Shown here: positions 1-5,398 of the stretch, piece by piece
Layout of the letters: every line of letters starts with the position of its first letter
Position numbering within the stretch: the stretch's first letter is position 1
Source: Atopobiaceae bacterium
GTDB lineage: Bacteria; Actinomycetota; Coriobacteriia; Coriobacteriales; Atopobiaceae
Reading direction: 5' to 3'
Assembly: GCA_017510875.1 (NCBI GenBank)
Contig: JAFWLX010000285.1
Location: 1 to 5,398 of the forward strand
Length of the DNA: 5,398 nt
Translations under genes and position numbers: made by a program
The notes under the pieces: generated by a model
Database searches by the model: none
Seen by the model: only the letters and a program-made list of their open reading frames with translations
Told to the model about the DNA's origin: nothing

Positions 1-326
1 AATGCTGCCATAGAGCGAGGAGTAGCTGGAGTAGTTGTCCACATAAATGCGAAAGCCAAACGAGAGGACGCCGCACGCCAGCACCGCAAACACAGCTCCC
101 GGCAACTGATTGGCAATCTTCCTCTTTCCAACAGGAAGAAACGTATAGCCCAATACAAGTACCACCGTGCTAAGTATCATTACTAACGCTGAGTTTGCCA
201 CAAGCGTGAGCGTAGTAGGTTGTACTGCCAATTGTCGGAAAACTCTTCCAACAGCGCGCGAGCTTTTGCCCACAAGTCCTTCAATGCCCTCTCCAATCGT
301 TGGGAGCATGCGCATATGAAGGCATC

Positions 327-336
327 ATGCTAGCAT
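327..336. repeat. 10-bp perfect palindrome ATGCTAGCAT
   Basis: ATGCTAGCAT is self-complementary. It is flanked by imperfect ATCA/TGAT arms (324-340) and has a second palindrome, ATGCGCAT (308-315), close by. It lies in the divergent gap between the yihY remnant and the exporter operon, where a regulator could bind. One end overlaps the in-frame TGA of the remnant. No function is shown. Confidence 0.2.
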
Positions 337-356
337 TGATATCGCAAGTAGCACCA

Positions 357-382
357 GCGGAACACCGGGGAAAGCGTTCCGC
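357..382. repeat. 7-bp inverted repeat upstream of the exporter operon
   Basis: GCGGAAC (357-363) and GTTCCGC (376-382) are perfect inverted arms with a 12-base loop. The repeat ends 27 bases before the first exporter start. It could be an operator or a 5'-leader hairpin. It also lies in what looks like yihY-derived coding sequence, so it may mean nothing. No T-run follows on either strand, so it is not a terminator. No convincing -35/-10 pair for the exporter operon is visible between 250 and 410. Confidence 0.3.
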
Positions 383-399
383 ATTGCAGAGCCGCAAGC

Positions 400-405
400 A
401 AGGGA
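400..405 (+). promoter_or_regulatory. Ribosome binding site for the first exporter gene
   Basis: AAGGGA lies 4 bases before ATG 410, a short but workable spacing. It supports 410 as the start. The protein also begins exactly where the family begins (MKVPTVIQM compared with the family's TPTVLQM), so no residues appear to be missing. Confidence 0.55.
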
Positions 406-409
406 ACGT

Positions 410-2539
410 ATGAAAGTACCAACCGTCATACAGATGCAGCGAGCTGACAATGCGGCGGCCACGCTGTGCACCATACTGGGCTATTACGGTCGGCACGTAT
501 CGGTGGACGAGGTGCGAGCCATCTGTCCCTCCTCGCGCAACGGAACCACCCCCCAACAGCTTGTGGAAGCAGCAGCAGCCTACGGACTTGAGGCCACCGT
601 CCACCAAGGCAGCGTAGATGAGCTGTGCCGCCAGGATATGCCTGTGGTTGCACGGTGGAAGAGCAGCGCCTACGTGGTGATAAAAGGCTTCAAACGCAAC
701 CGCGTGCAGCTGTCCGACTCGGCCAGCGGCGAGTACGATCTAACCCAAGAGAAGTTTGAGAGCGCCTATAAAAACGTCTTCATCACGTGCAGGCCGAGCC
801 CCAGCTTTAAGAAAGGTGGTCATACCGAAAGCCTTGCCCAGCTGATAAACCGTCGTTTGGGCAGCGTGAAGTATGATCTGCACAAACTATTTGTCATCAA
901 CCTGCTGGCAGTTTTGCTCAACCTCGCCTACATCGAGGGCGTTCGCCGGCTGCTTGAAGAAAACAGCTTTGCCGGTAAGCCCACGTGGACCATTGCGGCT
1001 GCCCTGCTTGCAGAATTGGTGATACTGCTTCTTTACACAGCGCTTGCCATGCGCAAGACGCTTTTGGTAAACGACACCGGCAGACGCTCGGCGGCAAAGT
1101 CGGGTGCACAGTTGTTCAAGCGTCTTCTACGGTTGCCCATCTCGTTCTTTGACCAGATCAGCGCCGGCGAAGTCATGCAACGCATGGACAACAACACCAC
1201 GCTTGACCGATCGCTCATGCTCACGCTGGTTCCGCGGCTCATCGACCTCATAACGGCCATCATGTACCTGGCGCTCATGTTCTCGTACAACCGCTATATC
1301 GCGCTGGCATGTCTGGCGGTTGAGGTTGCCTACCTAGTGGCAACGCGCCTGCATCAAAACGCCATCACCCTGCAGGCACGCAGCATGATAACCAGCTCGG
1401 GACGCCTTTCTTCCTCGATTCTCAACGGCATGAGCACCATCGAGACCATCAAATCGGGCGGCACCGAGAACGTGTTCTTCAACCTGTGGAAACGATCGCA
1501 GGTTGACTTCCAAGACAGCAGCTACCAAAACCTGAGGACCCGCCAGACAACTCAGCTCATAAGTGGCGCGCACACCACGCTGTCAACTGCGGCGTTGCTG
1601 TTTGTGAGTGCGCACTTCATGATGCTGGGCCAGTTTGACTCGGCGACCATGGCCGCCATGCAACTGATGGTAAACCGCATGAGCAACTCGCTCTCCAACT
1701 GCCTGAACACGCTCAACAGCCTGCAGACCACACGCACCAACATCGAACGCCTTGAGGACCTAAACCGCAGAGCTACCGTAGACGAGATTCCCCTTCCCGA
1801 GGGCAGCGAGGCAGACAAACTGCGCGGTGATCTGGTAGTTGACCATGTGACGTTTAGCTACAACCCCGGCGACCAGCCAGCCTTAGAAGACGTATCGCTT
1901 ACCGTACACCCAGGTGAGATGTACGCGATTGTGGGCAAGACTGGGTGCGGCAAGTCGACGCTGCTCAAGTTGATAGCCGATCTTTACGCACCCACCGCCG
2001 GTGAGATACGCTACGGCAACCAGCTGCGCAACCAGATTCCCGACGTGGTGTTTAGGTCGTCGGTGGTTACGGTTGACCAGGAAGTGGTGATGTTTGAGGA
2101 CACGATTCGCGCCAACCTTAAGATGTGGGACGACACCATTGAAGACTATGCCATGATTCTGGCCACGCGTGACGCCCAGATACACCAGCGCATCATCCAG
2201 GAGCCTGACAAATACAGCACTCTTATGCGCGAGAACGGCAAGGGTTTCTCGGGCGGCGAGCTGCAGCGTCTTGAGCTTGCCCGCGCATTGGAGAAGGAGC
2301 CATCGTTCTTGCTGCTTGACGAGTTTACCAGCGCGCTTGACGCACTGACCGAGGAGAAGGTGATGCAAGCCATACGTGATGCGGGCATGACCTGCGTGAT
2401 TGTGGCGCACCGTCTATCTACCGTGCGCGACGCCGATCAGATTGTTGTTTTGGACAAGGGCCGCATTGTCGAGCAGGGCACCCACGACGAGCTCATGTCA
2501 GCCAAAGGCCTATACCAAAGCCTGGTCTCGGTAGGGTAG
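410..2539 (+). CDS. NHLM-type peptide ABC exporter with degenerate C39 peptidase-like domain (ABC1)
   Basis: A 709-residue half-transporter of the peptidase-containing ABC exporter class, expected in the cytoplasmic membrane and exporting a leader-bearing peptide. Domain order: C39-like domain 1-130; membrane domain about 155-440, with the LPISFFDQISAGEVMQRMD coupling region (242-260) and IETIKSGGTENVFFNLW (344-360); nucleotide-binding domain about 472-709. ATPase motifs are intact: Walker A GKTGCGKST (509-517), Q-loop Gln557, signature FSGGE (613-617, Glu replacing the usual Gln), Walker B FLLLDE (633-638), SALD (641-644) and H-loop His667. Length and layout match the NHLM-system peptidase/ATP-binding exporters (TIGR03796-type). 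Unusually, the family's ECGAA reads DNAAA, putting Asn14 in place of the nucleophile Cys, and HFVV reads AYVV, putting Ala87 in place of the His. Gln8 and Asp103 remain. Cleavage is therefore not expected; the domain probably binds substrate, as the C39-like domain of HlyB does. Seven bases separate this gene from the second exporter gene. The substrate is unknown. Confidence 0.9.
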   Translation: MKVPTVIQMQRADNAAATLCTILGYYGRHVSVDEVRAICPSSRNGTTPQQLVEAAAAYGLEATVHQGSVDELCRQDMPVVARWKSSAYVVIKGFKRNRVQLSDSASGEYDLTQEKFESAYKNVFITCRPSPSFKKGGHTESLAQLINRRLGSVKYDLHKLFVINLLAVLLNLAYIEGVRRLLEENSFAGKPTWTIAAALLAELVILLLYTALAMRKTLLVNDTGRRSAAKSGAQLFKRLLRLPISFFDQISAGEVMQRMDNNTTLDRSLMLTLVPRLIDLITAIMYLALMFSYNRYIALACLAVEVAYLVATRLHQNAITLQARSMITSSGRLSSSILNGMSTIETIKSGGTENVFFNLWKRSQVDFQDSSYQNLRTRQTTQLISGAHTTLSTAALLFVSAHFMMLGQFDSATMAAMQLMVNRMSNSLSNCLNTLNSLQTTRTNIERLEDLNRRATVDEIPLPEGSEADKLRGDLVVDHVTFSYNPGDQPALEDVSLTVHPGEMYAIVGKTGCGKSTLLKLIADLYAPTAGEIRYGNQLRNQIPDVVFRSSVVTVDQEVVMFEDTIRANLKMWDDTIEDYAMILATRDAQIHQRIIQEPDKYSTLMRENGKGFSGGELQRLELARALEKEPSFLLLDEFTSALDALTEEKVMQAIRDAGMTCVIVAHRLSTVRDADQIVVLDKGRIVEQGTHDELMSAKGLYQSLVSVG

Positions 2540-2540
2540 G
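2534..2540 (+). promoter_or_regulatory. Ribosome binding site for the second exporter gene, overlapping the upstream stop
   Basis: GGGTAGG ends 6 bases before ATG 2547 and contains the TAG stop (2537-2539) of the upstream gene. Ribosomes finishing the first gene would end on the binding site of the second. This points to translational coupling and equal amounts of the two subunits, as a heterodimer would need. Confidence 0.55.
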
Positions 2541-2546
2541 TGCATC

Positions 2547-4700
2547 ATGAGCCTTGTCTCCGAACAACTCAAGCGGCGCGAAGCCCGCGATATTTCCCTC
2601 GAACGTACCGCCGACGAGGCCCTTGAGGAGAATATCAGCTCGTCTCATCGCGCCGACGATTCATCGGATACCCTGCGCCTGCTGCTACATTGGATGGGCT
2701 TGGAAGCATACGTTGACGAGAGGCAGGGCATTGCAGACATAGACGAGCTTCTGGCATCCACCCTCTCGCCGATGGGCATCATGTACGCCCAGGTGAGCAT
2801 GGCAGACGACGAGTGGCGCACAAGCGGCGAGTTTGCACTTGCCCAGCTTGAGAGCGGGGCCTATATTGCCTGCAAGCCCAACCTGCTTGGTTACGCATAC
2901 TTCTGCCCCAGCACGGGCGATGGCGGCCAACTGAAAAAATCGGTTGCGCTGCGCGACACCGGCTGGCTCATCTACCGACCTCTTCCGGAAGGGACGGACC
3001 AGCTTACCAAGTTTTTGGTCATGGTGCTGCGCATGCTAAGCCCGCGCGACGTCGTCCCCATTGTGCTGGCCTCATTTCTGGTGTATGTGCTGGGCCTGCT
3101 TGTTCCTGCCATCAACGATTTGGTCTTAAACCACCTGGTACCGCAGGGAATTGGCGCTTCTGGACTGCTGGCGATGGTTGCCATGGGCTACCTTGCCGCA
3201 GGCTTTGCCAAGGCGGCCGTGCAGACGGTCAAGGCTTTTGCGTTAGGGTCTCTACGGTTGCGCGTATCGGGTCAAGTGGAAGCGGCCATCATGGCACGGG
3301 CGCTCTTGTTGCCGCAGAGCTTCTTTGCAAGCACGTCCTCGGGCAGGGTTTCCAAACGGCTTTCTGCGGCACGCCAGATATCCGACCGCTTGCTTAACCT
3401 AGTGCTCAATTTGGGCCTGACCACTCTTTTTTCGCTCGGCTACATCCCGCAGATGCTCTCGTTTGGTCCGCTGCTTGTCATCCCTGCGTTACTTGTGCTG
3501 TTAATTAGATCCGCAGTAGCCGTATTGGCAGCGTTTACCGGCATGTGGATCGAGACATCTTCGACGGAGGCCAACACCGAGCAGTCAGGCTTCCTCTACT
3601 CGGCAATAAAGGGCATCCAGAAGATCAGGTCGATGGGCGCCGAACGTCGCGTGTATGCGCGGTGGGCCTCCATCTACCAGCGCGTGCTTAAATTCGATCT
3701 TGACCAGCCGGCCATTCTCAAGCTTGAGAACGAGATAACGACCTTCATCTCGAGCGCAGGCACGCTTGTGCTGGTGGCCATTGTGGTGGGCTCGGACATG
3801 TCGCGCAGCGACTACATTGCGTTCAGCTCTGCCTACGCGTTGGTGATAGCTGCCGTTAACGAGCTGCTTGACTCGATGAGCTCTCTGATGCTCATACGGC
3901 CTCTCATGAATCAGTTGCATAGCATTGTGACCGCACCAGCGGAGGTGTCACCAGACAAACCGTATATGCGTGTCGTATCCGGTGACGTCGGGCTTGACCA
4001 TGTGAGCTTTACCTACCCAGGGGGACTGGGCGTCATTGACAACATATCGCTGCACATTAGACCTGGCGAGAAGGTTGCCATAGTCGGCGAGAGCGGCTGC
4101 GGCAAATCAACGCTGCTCAAACTGATGATGGGCGCCGAGAAGCCTACAAAGGGCGTCGTGTATGTGGACGGCAAGGATATATCGTCAATTGACATACGCT
4201 CGTTTAGGACGCATGTGGGCTCGGTGTACCAGTTCAGCCGGCTGATGCCGGGCACGGTCCGCGACAACATCTGCTTTACACCACATGCCGTAAGCGAGGA
4301 AGAGGCTTGGGACGCCGCCGAGAAGGCCTGCATCGCCGACGACTTACGTGCCATGTCACTGGGGCTGGACACCGAGATCTCGGAGTCAAACTCGTGTGGA
4401 TTCTCGGGCGGACAGCGCCAGCGAATCTTGATCGCGCGTGCGTTTGCCACCAAGCCTGCCATCATGGTGCTTGACGAGGCTACGAGCGCGCTGGACAACG
4501 TAACACAGAAGGCAGTGCTCGACGCAGTCTATGCCGAGGAATGCACGGTACTCATGGTGGCGCATCGCCTCTCCACCGTAATGAACTGCAACCGCATCCT
4601 TGTAATGGAAGACGGACGCATTGCCGAACAGGGCACCTACGACGAGCTGATGGCCGCAGGAGGCCAGTTTGCCCGCCTGGTGCGCAAGCAGGTGCTGTAG
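2547..4700 (+). CDS. NHLM-type peptide ABC exporter, second ATP-binding/permease subunit (ABC2)
   Basis: A 717-residue half-transporter, the likely partner of the upstream protein. Residues 1-145 form a soluble extension without a recognisable peptidase active site. It ends in TGWLIYRPLPEG (138-149), the 'YRPLP' hinge typical of NHLM-system second exporters (TIGR03797-type). The membrane domain is about 165-455, with LLLPQSFFASTSSGRVSKRLS (253-273) and the marker IKGIQKIRSMGAERRVYARW (354-373), which corresponds to the family's 'gIaKLrvAGAE..AFarW'. The nucleotide-binding domain, about 478-717, is complete: Walker A GESGCGKST (514-522), Q-loop Gln562, FSGGQ (619-623), Walker B IMVLDE (639-644), SALD (647-650) and H-loop His673. 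Both nucleotide-binding domains of the pair therefore look catalytically competent, unlike heterodimers with one degenerate site. Part of the N-terminal extension (about 95-145, with GAYIACKPN and YFCPSTGDGG) may be a remnant of the beta half of a C39 fold; that is inference. No clear intrinsic terminator follows the stop. Confidence 0.88.
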   Translation: MSLVSEQLKRREARDISLERTADEALEENISSSHRADDSSDTLRLLLHWMGLEAYVDERQGIADIDELLASTLSPMGIMYAQVSMADDEWRTSGEFALAQLESGAYIACKPNLLGYAYFCPSTGDGGQLKKSVALRDTGWLIYRPLPEGTDQLTKFLVMVLRMLSPRDVVPIVLASFLVYVLGLLVPAINDLVLNHLVPQGIGASGLLAMVAMGYLAAGFAKAAVQTVKAFALGSLRLRVSGQVEAAIMARALLLPQSFFASTSSGRVSKRLSAARQISDRLLNLVLNLGLTTLFSLGYIPQMLSFGPLLVIPALLVLLIRSAVAVLAAFTGMWIETSSTEANTEQSGFLYSAIKGIQKIRSMGAERRVYARWASIYQRVLKFDLDQPAILKLENEITTFISSAGTLVLVAIVVGSDMSRSDYIAFSSAYALVIAAVNELLDSMSSLMLIRPLMNQLHSIVTAPAEVSPDKPYMRVVSGDVGLDHVSFTYPGGLGVIDNISLHIRPGEKVAIVGESGCGKSTLLKLMMGAEKPTKGVVYVDGKDISSIDIRSFRTHVGSVYQFSRLMPGTVRDNICFTPHAVSEEEAWDAAEKACIADDLRAMSLGLDTEISESNSCGFSGGQRQRILIARAFATKPAIMVLDEATSALDNVTQKAVLDAVYAEECTVLMVAHRLSTVMNCNRILVMEDGRIAEQGTYDELMAAGGQFARLVRKQVL

Positions 4701-4704
4701 GAGC

Positions 4705-4848
4705 CTAGCTGTATGTGGCTTCATGGATCCCGTAGTCCGCATAGTCCAAGATGTCGTCCACATGCTCATCCAGCCTTTCTGCACAGTACGCACGAAGCCT
4801 CTGCGGGAGGCAGCGGTCCGAAGGCGTCAGGCGCTCGAATTCACTCTC
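4705..4848 (-). pseudogene. C-terminal fragment of an unidentified minus-strand gene
   Basis: On the minus strand a frame with no stop runs from 4848 to a TAG at 4707-4705, giving 47 residues. It includes FERLTPSDRCLPQRLRAYC, AERLDEHVDDILDYADYG and the end IHEATYS. The composition is protein-like: charged, amphipathic and often G or C at third positions. There is no ATG and no plausible start. A TAG (4851-4849) bounds it upstream, and before that the same frame gives KLFDSPSQV after another stop. This looks like the tail of a decayed gene. I do not recognise the family. The competing plus-strand frames over this stretch are rich in Cys, His, Pro and Arg and look non-coding. Confidence 0.35.
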
Positions 4849-4898
4849 CTATACCTGCGAGGGGCTGTCGAACAGCTTTCACTCTTCCATCTTTCTTC

Positions 4899-4967
4899 AC
4901 TCGCTTATCACTCACTTATCGCCTATAATTCAGTCATAAGTGAGTGATTAATGACTGATAAATGAGT
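4899..4967. repeat. Opposed array of 11-bp units (operator-like)
   Basis: Two reverse-oriented units, ACTCGCTTATC (4899-4909) and ACTCACTTATC (4910-4920), face a run of forward units: TATAATTCAGT (4924-4934, weak), CATAAGTGAGT (4935-4945), GATTAATGACT (4946-4956) and GATAAATGAGT (4957-4967). The consensus is about GATAARTGAGT. The period is exactly 11 bp, close to one helical turn, so a bound protein would sit on one face. The inner units form a perfect 13-bp inverted repeat (4907-4919 with 4936-4948) around a 16-base centre that holds TATAAT. The stretch is AT-rich beside its neighbours. It lies just upstream of the AlbA_2-type gene, which it probably controls. No T-run flanks the hairpin, so a terminator is unlikely. 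Confidence 0.7.
4924..4929 (+). promoter_or_regulatory. Putative -10 box of the AlbA_2-type gene
   Basis: TATAAT is a perfect -10 hexamer between the two arms of the repeat array. At 16-18 bp spacing the upstream hexamers (for example TCGCTT, 4901-4906) match TTGACA poorly, and there is no extended-10 TG. The promoter would be weak, or dependent on or blocked by whatever binds the repeats. A start near 4936 would give a leader of about 93 bases before ATG 5029. Confidence 0.45.
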
Positions 4968-5060
4968 GAGCGTCACGAACTAGCTGAACGTCTCGACACG
5001 ACCGGGATCATAGGCGATAGGAGTCGCTATGCAGGAGCAGGACCTTATACCCATCGTTAA
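4962..5060 (+). CDS. Possible 32-residue leader ORF overlapping the AlbA_2-type start
   Basis: ATG 4962, inside the last 11-bp unit, opens a 32-codon frame (MSERHELAERLDTTGIIGDR... to TAA 5058-5060) that overlaps the next gene by 32 bases in another frame. The first 23 residues look protein-like, but no ribosome binding site is visible and the tail only shadows the next gene. A four-codon ORF (ATG 4951, MTDK) ends on it with an ATGA overlap. It could be a leader peptide that modulates translation, or chance. Confidence 0.15.
   Translation: MSERHELAERLDTTGIIGDRSRYAGAGPYTHR
5018..5023 (+). promoter_or_regulatory. Ribosome binding site of the AlbA_2-type gene
   Basis: TAGGAG lies 5 bases before ATG 5029. 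An in-frame TAG at 5011-5013 excludes any longer N-terminus, so 5029 is well supported as the start. Confidence 0.7.
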
Positions 5061-5398
5061 CAGGCTACGTGCCCAAGGAACAGATGATGAGTTCGTCGAG
5101 GTGAAGGCAAGTGCGAGCGAACTCCAAGGCAAAATCTGGCTCTCCGTCAGCGCCTTTGCGAACACAAATGGAGGCCTCATCATCCTCGGCCTCGACGAGA
5201 ACGACAACTTCAGGCCTGTCAGGCGCTTTGCGATTGACAAGGTCCTAGACCAGTTCATCACCGGGATGGGTGACGGTGACCCCAGCGGCGCGCGGATGGC
5301 GCAGCCGCCCGCATACCACCCCCACAGATACACCTTCGAGGGGCACCCCGTCATCGCAATAGAGGTCGAGGAGCTCGAGGCTGACAAGAAGCCGTGCT
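5029..5398 (+). CDS. AlbA_2 (Schlafen-type) domain protein, N-terminal part, runs off right edge
   Basis: The first 123 residues are in the window. The AlbA_2/Schlafen-type domain (formerly 'divergent AAA-4') spans about residues 15-115. It shows the EFVEVKAS strand (21-28, the family's 'E.K' motif), the hallmark SAFANTNGGLIILGLDE (41-57) and a later strand, HPVIAIEVEEL (106-116). Bacterial proteins of this family usually add an ATP-binding region and a C-terminal winged helix (400-600 residues) and are annotated as putative transcriptional regulators or DNA/RNA-binding proteins. Some are tied to phage defence or mobile elements. Only the first domain is visible here, so the function is open. 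The repeat array and TATAAT about 60-130 bases upstream suggest tight control, possibly by this protein itself. It is not in the exporter operon: a gap of more than 300 bases with its own promoter-like region separates them. Confidence 0.8.
   Translation, partial: MQEQDLIPIVNRLRAQGTDDEFVEVKASASELQGKIWLSVSAFANTNGGLIILGLDENDNFRPVRRFAIDKVLDQFITGMGDGDPSGARMAQPPAYHPHRYTFEGHPVIAIEVEELEADKKPC

Larger units (their letters stand above)
1..384 (-). pseudogene. YihY/BrkB-family membrane protein, 5'-truncated remnant (continues past left edge)
   Basis: On the minus strand an open frame runs from ATG 315 (or ATG 309) to the left edge. It encodes about 105 residues resembling the C-terminal half of YihY/BrkB inner-membrane proteins: a hydrophobic stretch ending in LVLGYTFLPVGKRK, then NQLPGAVFAVLACGVLSFGF, then YVDNYSSYSSLYGSI. 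These correspond to the family's 'YRFLPNRR', 'PGALFAALLW' and 'SNFGSYSATYGSLG' blocks. The family is usually about 280-400 residues with six membrane segments, and the N-terminal half is missing. Upstream in the same frame is TGA (327-325). Beyond it the frame again reads like a membrane helix (384 to 328, MRNAFPGVPLVLLAISMLA). This suggests a gene with a nonsense codon whose 5' half was lost where the divergent exporter operon begins. Translation from ATG 315 as a shortened protein cannot be excluded. The family's molecular role is not settled. Family call fairly sure; pseudogene status moderately sure. Confidence 0.62.

Noticed and set aside
325..327. In-frame TGA of the yihY-like frame read as selenocysteine
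   Set aside because: YihY/BrkB proteins are not known selenoproteins. The gene is also 5'-truncated, so a decayed nonsense codon is simpler.
1883..2410. 175-residue minus-strand frame inside the first exporter gene
   Set aside because: It lies wholly opposite the conserved nucleotide-binding domain. Its sequence has no recognisable motif and mirrors the codon bias of the plus strand.
4013..4498. 161-residue minus-strand frame inside the second exporter gene
   Set aside because: Antisense to Walker A through Walker B of the exporter; low-complexity and Ser-rich, as antisense shadows usually are.
4669..4947. Plus-strand frame of 92 residues (MPAWCASRCC...) as a Cys-containing peptide precursor for the exporter
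   Set aside because: It starts inside the second exporter gene, its composition looks like an out-of-frame shadow, its tail only translates the repeat array, and it has no double-Gly or NHLM-type leader.
4907..4948. Intrinsic terminator for the exporter operon or the minus-strand fragment
   Set aside because: The 13-bp arms are AT-rich, the loop is 16 bases, and no T-run follows on either strand.
4899..4967. Iteron-type replication origin or CRISPR array
   Set aside because: Units are only 11 bp with no spacers, there is no rep gene or DnaA-box cluster, and the units are opposed around a promoter box; an operator fits better.
4980..5387. 135-residue minus-strand frame at the right end
   Set aside because: The plus strand encodes a clear AlbA_2 domain with a good ribosome binding site; the minus frame is its shadow.

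Overview
The window (about 55-58% G+C by eye) looks like an accessory patch of a bacterial chromosome. Codon choice, the yihY/brkB remnant and the AlbA_2-type gene would suit an actinobacterium, perhaps of the class Coriobacteriia. That placement is an inference, because no rRNA, tRNA or marker gene is present.

Layout. (1) Positions 1 to about 384, minus strand: the C-terminal half of a YihY/BrkB-family membrane protein. It runs off the left edge, lacks its 5' half and carries an in-frame TGA, so it is probably a pseudogene. (2) 410-2539 and 2547-4700, plus strand: two large ABC exporter half-transporters, 7 bases apart and clearly one operon. Their domain order and linker motifs match the paired exporters of NHLM-type (nitrile hydratase leader microcin) peptide natural-product clusters. 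The first has an N-terminal C39 peptidase-like domain and the second a different N-terminal extension. (3) 4701 to about 4875: no intact gene, but a short minus-strand open frame that reads like the C-terminal tail of a broken gene. (4) 4897-4969: an AT-rich array of 11-bp units, two pointing one way and up to four the other, with a perfect TATAAT inside. (5) 5029 to the right edge, plus strand: the start of an AlbA_2 (Schlafen-type) protein.

How the parts relate. The two ABC proteins probably form a heterodimeric peptide exporter. The main surprise is that the C39 domain of the first has lost its catalytic Cys (Asn14) and His (Ala87) but keeps the oxyanion Gln8 and Asp103. It should therefore bind rather than cut a leader peptide. 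No precursor peptide, maturation enzyme or other protease is in the window, and the pair sits between two apparent gene remnants, so it may be an orphan or repurposed exporter. The repeat array in front of the AlbA_2 gene looks like an operator for cooperative binding on one face of the helix.
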